Shown in pieces: positions 1 to 9,893 of a stretch of DNA of 21,927 nt. The number at the start of each line of letters is the position of its first letter. Positions within the stretch are counted from its first letter, which is position 1. Position numbers and translations under genes: made by a program. The notes under the pieces are model-generated. The model was not told where the DNA came from. It worked only from the letters and a program-made list of their open reading frames with translations, and ran no database searches. The DNA lies in contig NZ_VDMO01000038.1 in NCBI RefSeq assembly GCF_006335125.1, positions 1 to 21,927 of the forward strand, given 5' to 3'. This stretch comes from Deinococcus radiopugnans ATCC 19172 (GTDB lineage Bacteria > Deinococcota > Deinococci > Deinococcales > Deinococcaceae).

Positions 1-62
1 GCGGCGGGTTTTGGTGGCTTCACACCTCAAAACACCGCCATTTCTCGTTTCTGTCGAGGGAC

Positions 63-92
63 AGACCGGAAGGTGACCTTCCCGCCGTCTGG
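63..92 (-). terminator. possible imperfect hairpin after the small lipoprotein
   Basis: CAGAC with CGGAAGG on one side and CCTTCC with GTCTG on the other can fold with small bulges around a TGA loop. No T-run follows on the minus strand, so a terminator role is weak. The hairpin also lies inside the coding-like extension of the small lipoprotein. Confidence 0.25.
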
Positions 93-113
93 GACGACTA
101 AAAAATGAAGTTG

Positions 114-623
114 TCAGCTACCGAGGTTCAGGGCATGCTCGCTGTCCAGACTGCCACTGGCATCGCCAGTGCTGACAGTCACGGTGTACGTGCCGTCGGC
201 GATCTTGTATTCCCAGGCGGCAGGCGTCCGCTCAGCGGGACCGCTGACGTTGGAGTTGTACTGCATGTGGATAAAGGTGTTCAGGCGCGCTTCCACACTC
301 GCCGATACACGGTCACGCGCGTTGTCACTCACGTCCAGGGGCGCATGACCGGTCTGGGCCACCCAGCCGTAGCCCCGCTCATCGTTGTAAGGCGCGCCCG
401 TGTCGGCGGTATAGCCCGCAGGCGCAGTCACACCGGCGGGCTGGAAGTTGAACTTCAGACCGTCAGCGGGCAGTTCGGTTCCCGTGGGCGGCTTGGGCTC
501 TGGGATGGGCGGCTTGGGATTGCCTGGATTACAGGCGGCCAGCAGGCCGGTCAGCACAAGGCCCAGTACGGGCAGGCGAGATGGAGACAGCAGGGTGAGG
601 GCAGCAGATTTGGACTTTGGCAT
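114..623 (-). CDS. small lipoprotein with truncated malectin-like domain
   Basis: Predicted 169-aa exported lipoprotein of unknown function. The N-terminus is basic, followed by a hydrophobic stretch and a lipobox LLAAC (Cys31), then a proline-rich linker (about 32-50). The rest has the look of the first half of a malectin-like carbohydrate-binding domain: FNFQPAG, PAGYTADTGAPYNDERGYGW, then AWEYKIADGTYTVTVSTGD. Such domains normally continue well past this point, so the protein appears cut short; see the finding on the in-frame continuation to position 27. I chose ATG at 623 because AAAGGAAG lies 9 nt upstream and a signal peptide begins there; an earlier in-frame start at 758 would only add a low-complexity extension. 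It is divergent from the beta-helix lipoprotein across a long spacer. It could be a pseudogene. Lipoprotein call is firm, sugar binding is inference. Confidence 0.7.
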   Translation of the reverse strand: MPKSKSAALTLLSPSRLPVLGLVLTGLLAACNPGNPKPPIPEPKPPTGTELPADGLKFNFQPAGVTAPAGYTADTGAPYNDERGYGWVAQTGHAPLDVSDNARDRVSASVEARLNTFIHMQYNSNVSGPAERTPAAWEYKIADGTYTVTVSTGDASGSLDSEHALNLGS

Positions 624-697
624 CAGAGACGGCTTCCTTTCATTCGGGGATGGCTTGAGAGACGGCTGAACCAGACAAGTACGGTGTTCACCAGGAT

Positions 698-739
698 GTT
701 GCCCTGTTACTGCACCGTCTTCACTTGGTGCAGGGCAAC
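698..739. repeat. 9-bp inverted repeat upstream of the small lipoprotein
   Basis: GTTGCCCTG (698-706) is the perfect reverse complement of CAGGGCAAC (731-739). A further CACC/GGTG pairing is possible inside, and the right arm continues into a CAGGGC-AAC-GCCCTG palindrome (731-745). It lies about 75-120 bp upstream of the lipoprotein ATG, so it could be an operator or a 5'-leader hairpin. Confidence 0.5.
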
Positions 740-1033
740 GCCCTGTCACAGTGCCCACACGGCCACCAGAACAGCAGCGATCAAAGAGAAGTTAGTGCGT
801 CAGACGTTAAACCTTCGCAAATGAATCTGACCGGTAGTTCTTAGGGCAGCGAGCGCAGGTCACGGCGCCACAACAAGCGTTTAGCAATAGAACTTATTCA
901 TCGACAGGACACTGAGGGCAGGCAGACATCACAAATCTTGATGAGAATTCTATCATGTGAGAAGGAGATGAATTTTACCATAGCAACACAATTCTAGATC
1001 CGAAATGAGCTTATTCCTAAAATAACTAATTCT

Positions 1034-1055
1034 ATAAATCTAAAAGTAGATTTAT
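1034..1055. repeat. AT-rich hairpin in the island
   Basis: ATAAATCTA (1034-1042) and TAGATTTAT (1047-1055) are perfect reverse complements around the loop AAAG. Both arms contain the AAATCTA motif that recurs at 1101, 1164 and 1251. Confidence 0.6.
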
Positions 1056-1569
1056 CTGCTTCAAAAATTTCCTAAATTATTACTATCAAAACTTTTTATT
1101 AAATCTAGAAATTAAACCTATGCTATCTATCCAAAAAATATACTAATATTAAAATCTTGTAAAAAATCTAAAACTAATAATTATTTTGTCTATATCTATT
1201 CTTACACTTTCCTTACTCGGAAGTAATTAAGGGTCATTGGCTGACCTTCAAAATCTAGAGTCGAATTCTAGAATAGTTCTTACAGATATCGCACTGGAAA
1301 GGAATTTAAGGGGAATACCCTCCCCCTATACACCCATCTTCCAATGCAAAAAGACTTAATCGTGTTAGAAATCCAGCAAAGCCGAGATCTCATTTATGGA
1401 TATTTCATAGATGAAGTTCAGGTTAAATCTGTAGCGTGTTGTCAAGAGAGAAGAGCAATCTCCCGCTGCTGCCCTCCCCGCCATTTTTTATAGATCGTCC
1501 ACGCACGCTCCACCCAGGCCAGTCCTCATATCCAGTCGTCGGCGAGCAAAACGCCTCAGGAGAAACCAC

Positions 1570-3510
1570 ATGTCCCCCATTCCCTCCACTGCTTCCCAGA
1601 CCTCCATGACCAAAGCCGCCCGCCCCCTGCGCTGGCTGGTGTGGTGTGCACCCCTGATCCTGGCGGCCTGCTCAGGCCCCAGCACTCCTGAGGAGCAGGT
1701 TCTCACCGGAGGCACGCCGCCCGCCGCCCAGGCGCCAGCAGAGCAGGACAGCATGGACGACGGTGGGGACTACGCTTGGACAGACGACGGAACGGACACC
1801 AAGTTGAGCCAGGAATCGCTGAAAGCGGGCAACAACCTGCTGAGCAACGCGGCCTGGACCTCGGCCACCAACGGCTGGGGACCCATCGAGCGGAACACCA
1901 GCGTGGGTGAGGCCAAGGCCAACGACGGACGCCCCATGAGCGTGAAGGGCAAGAAGTACGCCAGCGGGTTTGGCGTGCACGCCAATTCCACGATGACCTT
2001 CGCCATTGGCGGCAAGTGCAGCACCTTCATCAGCGATGTAGGCATTGACGACGAGGTAGGCAACAAGGGCAGCGTGGTGTTCCAGGTCTACGCCGACAGC
2101 GTCAAGCTGTTCGACAGCGGCAAGATGACCGGCGCAGATGCCGCGAAGAGCATTAAGGTCAACATCGCGGGCCGCAAGGAAGTCAAACTGGTGGTTACCG
2201 ACGCGGGCGACAAGAATACCCACGATCATGCCGACTGGGGAAATCCCACCCTGGTGGACTGCACGGTGGCGGCCAAGCCCAGCGACCCGGCACCCATCCC
2301 GCCCACTCCAGTCCCTGTTGTTCCCGCGCCCGTTCCTGCCCCCGTGATCCCTGCACCCGTGCCGATTGTCCCGGCCCCCACACCGGTCCCCGTCGTTCCC
2401 GCACCCGCCCCCAAGCCGGCCACTCCCAGTGGACCGCTGGTGATCACCAAGGGCGGCACCTACAGCGGCGAATACCTGAGCAACGATCCTGCGGTCGCGG
2501 CCATCAAGATTAAAACTTCCGAGCCGGTGATTCTGGAGAATTGCACGCTGCGCGGACGGGGCCATCTGATCGACGCTTCATGGACCTCGGCGAATCTGAC
2601 GGTTCGCAACTGCAAGGGCTATGGGCTGAACCCCGACGACCGCAGCCGCACTCCGGGGCGCTTCCTGGCCGCCGAGGGCATCGTCTCCCTGTTGATTGAA
2701 AACAACTACATGGAAAAGACAGCTGGCATCTATGTGAATCAGTGGCAGGGGAATAAGGGACTGCCGGTCAGCATCGTCATCCGCAACAACCTGGCCCGTG
2801 ACATCGAGGGCCGCTACAGCGACGGAAACGGTGGTTTCCAGGACAAGTTCCACAGGGTCCAGTTCGTACAGCTCAATGGGATGCGCGATCTGAGCGGGGC
2901 CGAGATCGCCTGGAACCGGGTGGAGAACACGGCGCGCCAGAGTCATGTCGAGGACGTGATTAACATCTACGCCTCCAACGGCACACCCAGCAGCCCCATC
3001 CGCATTCATGACAACCTGATCAACGGTGCGTTCGCCGGGCGGCCCGACGCCTCGTACAGTGGTGGCGGTATCATGATGGGCGATGGTTGCGGCTCGGGTT
3101 ACATCGAGGCCGTGGGCAACACGGTGCTCGAGACGAGCAACTACGGCGTCGCGGTGGCCGGCGGCAACCACATGAAGATCCAGGGCAACACTATCCTGGC
3201 CCTGGGCAAGCTGAACGACGGCACCCTGCTGGACGCTGACAGCGACGCCGGCTTCTACATGCGCAACTATTGCAAGACGCCCAACGACACCAGCACCGTC
3301 ATCGCCGAGGGCAACACCGTGGGATGGACGATTCCGAATAGCAAGAATCCTCACGCCCGCTGGGACTGGTCCGTTACCGCCGGTGTGGAACGCAACAACA
3401 CCCGCATTCAGGCTGCCAACCGCAGCGTAGACCCGCAGCTGCTGGCACAGGCCGTCACCGACTGGGAACGCCGTGCCAAGGCCGCAGGCATGGTCACCGG
3501 ACCGCGCTGA
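1570..3510 (+). CDS. NPCBM-domain lipoprotein with parallel beta-helix
   Basis: Predicted 646-aa envelope lipoprotein that probably binds or acts on polysaccharide. The signal peptide ends in LAAC (Cys34). An NPCBM/NEW2-type carbohydrate-binding module follows (about 88-232, with GFGVHANS and HDHADW). A Pro/Val/Ala-rich linker (236-289) of PVPVVPAP-like repeats leads to a right-handed beta-helix region (about 290-620), recognised by recurring short turns such as VILENCTLRG, LTVRNCKGYG, LLIENNYMEK and IVIRNNLAR. Beta-helix folds include pectate lyase-like enzymes and binding proteins; I see no specific catalytic set, so activity is open. ATG 1570 is preceded by AGGAG with 7-nt spacing, which decides it over Met13. 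A strong terminator follows directly, so it is probably monocistronic. Its NPCBM module resembles those of the two lipoproteins at 9894-13695. Confidence 0.85.
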   Translation: MSPIPSTASQTSMTKAARPLRWLVWCAPLILAACSGPSTPEEQVLTGGTPPAAQAPAEQDSMDDGGDYAWTDDGTDTKLSQESLKAGNNLLSNAAWTSATNGWGPIERNTSVGEAKANDGRPMSVKGKKYASGFGVHANSTMTFAIGGKCSTFISDVGIDDEVGNKGSVVFQVYADSVKLFDSGKMTGADAAKSIKVNIAGRKEVKLVVTDAGDKNTHDHADWGNPTLVDCTVAAKPSDPAPIPPTPVPVVPAPVPAPVIPAPVPIVPAPTPVPVVPAPAPKPATPSGPLVITKGGTYSGEYLSNDPAVAAIKIKTSEPVILENCTLRGRGHLIDASWTSANLTVRNCKGYGLNPDDRSRTPGRFLAAEGIVSLLIENNYMEKTAGIYVNQWQGNKGLPVSIVIRNNLARDIEGRYSDGNGGFQDKFHRVQFVQLNGMRDLSGAEIAWNRVENTARQSHVEDVINIYASNGTPSSPIRIHDNLINGAFAGRPDASYSGGGIMMGDGCGSGYIEAVGNTVLETSNYGVAVAGGNHMKIQGNTILALGKLNDGTLLDADSDAGFYMRNYCKTPNDTSTVIAEGNTVGWTIPNSKNPHARWDWSVTAGVERNNTRIQAANRSVDPQLLAQAVTDWERRAKAAGMVTGPR

Positions 3511-3532
3511 TTGCCGAACTGAATCTACCACC

Positions 3533-3562
3533 AAGGCCCTCTCCGGATGGAGAGGGCCTTTT
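3533..3562 (+). terminator. Rho-independent terminator of the beta-helix lipoprotein gene
   Basis: A perfect 12-bp stem, AAGGCCCTCTCC (3533-3544) and GGAGAGGGCCTT (3549-3560), closes a GGAT loop. The T residues at the end of the right arm run into TT. It begins 22 nt after the stop codon. Confidence 0.85.
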
Positions 3563-3812
3563 GATGATGACCCTGTGGCACAGCAATATGGATTGTGCTG
3601 AATGACGCCGCATCTAGGAAAGCACGTCCGGGGTTCTCCCTGTCACGCAGACCGTCTTGTTTGCCTCTTCACCCAGTCGGATTGCAGCGAACACTTGCAC
3701 TGCGGTCCGTATGAATTACGCCGGGTGAACGGCCAGCCCAGCGGACTCTCCACAATCCTCTTCTTGATGGAAGAGGGCGTGGGCCAGCTACATCATCCTG
3801 GCAGCAGAGAAC
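3563..3812. other. convergent intergenic spacer
   Basis: This spacer separates two convergent genes and holds no convincing gene. A 7-bp hairpin, CCTCTTC (3757-3763) and GAAGAGG (3770-3776), lies about 40 bp beyond the minus-strand glycosyltransferase stop. It may act as that operon's terminator, though no T-run follows. Confidence 0.5.
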
Positions 3813-6016
<2,204 letters not shown>

Positions 6017-6020
<4 letters not shown>

Positions 6021-7021
6021 TCGGCGGCGACAGGGGTCCGTTCAACACTCGCCGGAACAGCGCCCACGGACGTGCGGAAACCCTCCACTGTGCGGGCCAG
6101 GCCAGCGTCCAGATCGACTGTCGGTGCCCAGCCCAGCAGTTCGCGCGCGCGGGAAATGTCCGGTCGGCGCTGGCGGGGATCGTCGGCAGGCAGCGGCTCG
6201 TGAATGATCTCCAGCGCCGGATCAATCCGTTCGCGGATCACCTGCGCAAACTGGAGAATGGTGTACTCATCGGGATTGCCCAGGTTGACCGGAGCATGCA
6301 CGGCGTCCGACTCTTCCGCGTTCATCAGCGCCACGACGCCGTTCACCAGATCGGTGACGTACTGGAAGCTGCGGGTCTGTTGACCGTCGCCGTAGACGGT
6401 CAGGGGCTGGCCGGCCAGGGCCTGTACGACCAGATTGGTGACCACTCGGCCATCGTCGGGACGCATGCGCGGCCCATAGGTGTTGAAGATCCGGATCACG
6501 CGGGTGTCCAGGCCATGGTGCCGGTGGTACGCAAAGGTAAGCGCCTCGGCGTAGCGCTTGGCCTCGTCGTAGCAGCTGCGCAGGCCGTTGGGGTTGACGT
6601 GACCCCAGTAGCTCTCGGGTTGCGGATGCACCTGCGGATCGCCGTAGACCTCGGAGGTGGAGGCCAGCAGGAACCTCGCTCCGTGCGCGTGGGCCAGCTC
6701 CAGCGCGTGCTGGGTCCCCTGGGCGCCCACCATCAGCGTCTCGATGGGAAACTGCTGGTAGTGCGGCGGACTGGCTGGGCTGGCGAAGTGCAGCACGAAG
6801 TCCAGCGTCTGACCCTCAAAGGTCCCGGCTCGGTAAGGAATGCCCTCACTCACGTCGGCCTGAATGAATTTGAAGTTCGGGTGGTCCGCGAACAGCGCGG
6901 TGTTCTCCGGCTGCCCGCTGATGTAGTTGTCCACCCCGGTCACGGTGTGTCCGTCCGCCAGCAGGCGTTCGGTCAGGTGACTGCCAATAAATCCGGCGCT
7001 GCCGGTCAGCAGGATGTTCAT
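6017..7021 (-). CDS. uxs: UDP-glucuronate decarboxylase (UDP-xylose synthase)
   Basis: Predicted 334-aa NAD-dependent extended SDR enzyme that converts UDP-glucuronate to UDP-xylose plus CO2. The N-terminal Rossmann motif is GSAGFIG (7-13). [10 protein letters not shown] (79-88), TSEVYGDP (122-129) and the run [19 protein letters not shown] (138-156) are characteristic of the UXS family, with Tyr151 and Lys155 forming the YxxxK catalytic pair. Length fits bacterial UXS. It directly follows the UDP-glucose dehydrogenase gene that makes its substrate, with an ATGA stop-start overlap at 7018-7021, and overlaps the fusion glycosyltransferase in the same way downstream. A related dTDP-glucose 4,6-dehydratase or epimerase is a less likely alternative because the SPASPPHY and RSCYDEAKR signatures fit UXS better. 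Confidence 0.9.
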
Positions 7022-8421
7022 CCCAGGACCGTAACTGGAGTCTGGCCGCGCCGCCCGATCTGCTCCAGCGTGCCGGTAGACAGCGCGCAGCGCAGCGCAT
7101 TGCGCGTGTCAATCACCAGCGGCTGGCGCATGGTCCGCACCGCGCCGTCCCATTCCAGCTCGGTGTACTGTTTCCACTCGGTCATCAGGATCACGGCGTC
7201 CGCGCCGATCATCGCGTCCTCGGCAGAATCGGCCTCGGTGTACCTCAGGTGCCCCCACTCCCGGCGGGCGCGCGGCATCGCCACCGGATCGTGCGCCACC
7301 ACCGTCGCGCCCAGTTCGTTCAGGCGGGCAATGGTGTCGTGGGCCGGGGCGTCACGCAGATCGTCGGTGTTGGGCTTGAAGGCCATGCCCAGCACCGCCA
7401 CCCTCTTGCCCTGCAGCCGGTGCAGGTGCTTTTGCAGCTTGGCGATCACCAGTTGCCGCTGGCCCTGGTTGACCGCCACGGCGGCGCGCAGAATCGGCAT
7501 GTCGTAGCCATACTCCTCGCCGGTACTGATCAGCGCCGAGGTGTCCTTACCGAAGCACGAGCCACCCCAGCCGGCGCCCGCCGACAGGAACTGCCGCCCG
7601 ATGCGCGCGTCGCTGCCGATGCCGCGAGCAACCTCCTCAATGTCAGCGTCCACCCGCTCGCACAGCCCGGCAATCTCGTTGGCGAAGCTGATCTTGAGGG
7701 CCAGAAAAGCGTTGGCGGCGTACTTGATCATCTCGGCGCTGCTCAGGCTGGTGGCCACCACCTCCGGGCGGGTGTAGCCTTCGGGCCGGGGCACATGCGC
7801 CGGGGCCTGGAAGTCCTGCTCGATCAGCGGGGCGTACAGCTCCAGCAGCCGCGCCACCCCAGCTCCGTCGTTGCCGCCCAGCACCAGCCGGTCCGGGTAC
7901 AGGCTGTCGAACAGCGCGGTGCCTTCGCGCAGGAATTCGGGATTGCTCACCACGTTGTACTGGTGTTCCTTGTAGTCCGGGGCGTGGTCCTCGATGATCC
8001 GCGCCACCCAGTCTCCTGTCCCCACCGGCACCGTGCTCTTGTTGACCACCACCTGCATCTTGCCGTTCAGGTGCCGCGCCACGTCCTGCGCCGCCGCCGC
8101 CAGATACCGCAGGTCCGGCTGTCCACCGGGCAGCGGCGGCGTGCCCACGCAGATGAAGATCACGTCCGCGCCTGGAATGGCCGCCGAGTAATCGGTGGTC
8201 CACTGCAACCGGTCCCCGCACTCCGCCATCAGTTCGCCCAGGCCCGGTTCGTAGATCGGGAGTTCGCCGCGTCGGAGCATGTCCACCTTGCCCTGATCGA
8301 TGTCCAGGCCGATGACCTGATGACCGAAATAGGCGAGCAGGGCAGCGGTGCCCAGGCCGACGTAGCCGGTGCCCACGACAGCGACTTGCATGGGGGCGTG
8401 CAGGGTTGGGGTATGGGGCAT
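7018..8421 (-). CDS. ugd: UDP-glucose 6-dehydrogenase
   Basis: Predicted 467-aa NAD-dependent enzyme that oxidises UDP-glucose to UDP-glucuronate. The N-terminal Rossmann motif is [10 protein letters not shown], followed by [10 protein letters not shown] and [10 protein letters not shown]. The catalytic cysteine is in [12 protein letters not shown] (Cys289), and [18 protein letters not shown] marks the C-terminal UDP-binding domain. ATG at 8421 is chosen because GAGGAG lies 8 nt upstream; an in-frame start at 8457 would swallow that site. It is the first gene of a translationally coupled ugd-uxs-glycosyltransferase operon, so it commits UDP-glucose to the glucuronate/xylose branch. The promoter should be in 8422-8806. 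Confidence 0.93.
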   Translation of the reverse strand: MPHTPTLHAPMQVAVVGTGYVGLGTAALLAYFGHQVIGLDIDQGKVDMLRRGELPIYEPGLGELMAECGDRLQWTTDYSAAIPGADVIFICVGTPPLPGGQPDLRYLAAAAQDVARHLNGKMQVVVNKSTVPVGTGDWVARIIEDHAPDYKEHQYNVVSNPEFLREGTALFDSLYPDRLVLGGNDGAGVARLLELYAPLIEQDFQAPAHVPRPEGYTRPEVVATSLSSAEMIKYAANAFLALKISFANEIAGLCERVDADIEEVARGIGSDARIGRQFLSAGAGWGGSCFGKDTSALISTGEEYGYDMPILRAAVAVNQGQRQLVIAKLQKHLHRLQGKRVAVLGMAFKPNTDDLRDAPAHDTIARLNELGATVVAHDPVAMPRARREWGHLRYTEADSAEDAMIGADAVILMTEWKQYTELEWDGAVRTMRQPLVIDTRNALRCALSTGTLEQIGRRGQTPVTVLG

Positions 8422-8863
8422 CTTGGGTTCTCCTCGGAGGGTTGGAAGCAGGGACATTCAGAATGGAACGATGGATTCAGGGGGAGGTCGTCAATGGAAC
8501 GTAGGCCGACACCTATATCCTGAAGTAAATCAGATGGGCGCTAACAATAGGTAAATCACCCAGTCCAGCCTGAAGAGGGTAAAGACAGCGTCAGCAACCT
8601 GATCCTCTGCCATTCTCGCGCCGTGACAGAGAACTGTGGCCCCACAGGACGTTTCAGGCGCTCCCGTTGAGAAACTACAGTCCAGTGCGCTGCGGCTCAT
8701 GAAGAAATGATGTTGATCCGCCCGTGTAGTTTCAAACGCTTAGCACCCGCCCCATCGTTGTTGGGTCTGGTCTGCACAACAACTCGTCCGGACTGTGCAG
8801 CGAAAGAAGGCGTCCCCGAAACACAGTTCTCCAGGGACGCCTTTCCAGCCCCACCCACCATTC
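8422..8863. other. intergenic region with three successive inverted repeats
   Basis: No gene is supported in this 442-bp stretch. It separates the wzz-like gene from ugd and should contain the ugd promoter, though I could not assign -35/-10 boxes. It holds inverted repeats GAAACTACA/TGTAGTTTC (8671-8679, 8725-8733), CTGCACA/TGTGCAG (8772-8778, 8794-8800) and the terminator hairpin 8807-8843. A direct repeat AATGGAACG occurs at 8462 and 8493. Confidence 0.65.
8807..8843 (-). terminator. hairpin terminator after the wzz-like gene
   Basis: AAGGCGTCCC (8807-8816) and GGGACGCCTT (8834-8843) form a perfect 10-bp stem with a 17-nt loop. On the minus strand the stem ends in CTT followed by CTTTCG. 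It starts 20 nt past the wzz-like stop and ends the lipoprotein/Wzz transcript. Confidence 0.65.
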
Positions 8864-9814
8864 TCAGCGCTGCGGCACCGTGGACGTGACATTGCGGGCC
8901 TCAGCGGCCTCGCGCCGGTACAGGGCCGAGTCGTCTTCGGGCAGCCCTTCCCCGCCAGTGGCCACTGGACGGCGGCTGCCCAGCAGCACCGCACCTCCCC
9001 CAGCGAACAGCAGGGTCAGCAGGGCGGCCAGCGCGGCGGTGCGCAGGGGCCTGGGAGACACGGGGCTGGCCGGGTCGACGGCCTCGGCAATCACGTCCAG
9101 GGTGCCCGCCACGCTCTGGCGAGAGGCCCCGATCACAGCCAGATCGCGCGTGATGGACGCGCGGGCCTGACGGTTGACATCATCGGTGCTGAGGCCGCCG
9201 ATCTGCGCGGTGCGGTCCAGCACGTCGAGTTGCAGCTTCAGGGCGGCGCGGGCCTGCTCCGAACGGCGCTGGGCACGCTGAATGTCCCACAACTGCAGCG
9301 CGGCGACGCTGGAATTCGCCAGCACGCGCGCCAGTTCGGGGGTGTTGGCGCGGGCGGTCAGGATGTAGACGACGCCGGTGTTGCTGTTGCTCGGGCTGTT
9401 CGGATCGGGAGCCACCTTCAACTTGCTGAAGCTGCCCGCGCTCAGTTCGGCTTCAAGGTCGCGTTTCACCTTGGCAATCGTGGCGGGCGCGATGTCGGAG
9501 GACCGCAGGCGGTTGACCACCAGCTTGACCACGGCGGGGCTGTGCAGGGCCTGTTCCAGTCCGCCGCGCGGCAACGGCGAGGGCCGCAGCAGACTGTCGG
9601 CCAGCGCGTTGCTGCCGCCGCCCTGCTCGGTGAACAGGGTGCTGGTGGCCTGATACACCTTGGGCTGCAGGCCCGACAGCAGGTAAGCGCCCACCCCCGC
9701 CAGCACCGTGACCCCCAGCACCGGGACGGCGGCGCGGCGCAGCAGACGAACCACCTGCGGGAATTCAAGATCACGGTGGGCGGCATCGGGACGGGGTGGG
9801 GGGCTTTGCATCAT
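8864..9814 (-). CDS. Wzz-type chain-length determinant protein
   Basis: Predicted 316-aa inner-membrane polysaccharide co-polymerase that would set polymer length. A cytoplasmic N-terminus with FPQVVRLLRRAAVPVLG leads into a first membrane segment (about 30-47), a mostly helical, probably extracytoplasmic middle, and a second segment (about 258-279) before a short charged tail. This N- and C-terminal TM pattern and the YQATSTLF stretch after TM1 are typical of Wzz proteins. No Walker A tyrosine-kinase domain is fused, and none is seen nearby. ATG 9814 follows AAAGGA by 6 nt; a second ATG is adjacent at 9811. An upstream in-frame start at 9964 would run into the neighbouring lipoprotein gene and is unlikely. 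It is the last gene of the lipoprotein operon. Confidence 0.8.
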   Translation of the reverse strand: MMQSPPPRPDAAHRDLEFPQVVRLLRRAAVPVLGVTVLAGVGAYLLSGLQPKVYQATSTLFTEQGGGSNALADSLLRPSPLPRGGLEQALHSPAVVKLVVNRLRSSDIAPATIAKVKRDLEAELSAGSFSKLKVAPDPNSPSNSNTGVVYILTARANTPELARVLANSSVAALQLWDIQRAQRRSEQARAALKLQLDVLDRTAQIGGLSTDDVNRQARASITRDLAVIGASRQSVAGTLDVIAEAVDPASPVSPRPLRTAALAALLTLLFAGGGAVLLGSRRPVATGGEGLPEDDSALYRREAAEARNVTSTVPQR

Positions 9815-9893
9815 GTGTGTTCCTTTTTGAGGTCGGGGAGGGGGAGGAGCGGAAATCGTCTGGAGACGGATGTGGAGCGGGATAGGCAGAGCT

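Larger units (their letters stand above)
624..1569. other. divergent intergenic region with AT-rich island
   Basis: No credible gene lies in this 946-bp spacer between two divergent lipoprotein genes. It should hold promoters for both. Positions 624-900 have ordinary composition and carry an inverted repeat (698-739). About 940-1320 is extremely AT-rich: by direct count 1021-1200 has 31 G+C in 180 nt (17%). The island contains five AAATCTA/TAGATTT copies, four TCTAGA sites, a 9-bp hairpin at 1034-1055, and a GGTCA/TGACC inverted repeat at 1232-1246. I could not settle on a -35/-10 pair with confidence. Confidence 0.8.

Noticed and set aside
940..1320. AT-rich island as a replication origin
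   Set aside because: I found no good DnaA-box-like TTATNCACA cluster, and no dnaA, dnaN, parAB or repA gene lies nearby.
1672..2565. 297-codon minus-strand frame opposite the beta-helix lipoprotein
   Set aside because: Gly/Arg/Asp/His-rich mirror of the NPCBM and proline-rich linker codons; no start signal or motif.
7249..8523. 424-codon plus-strand frame opposite ugd
   Set aside because: Antisense to a gene with a complete set of UDP-glucose dehydrogenase motifs; His/Gln/Arg-rich composition.
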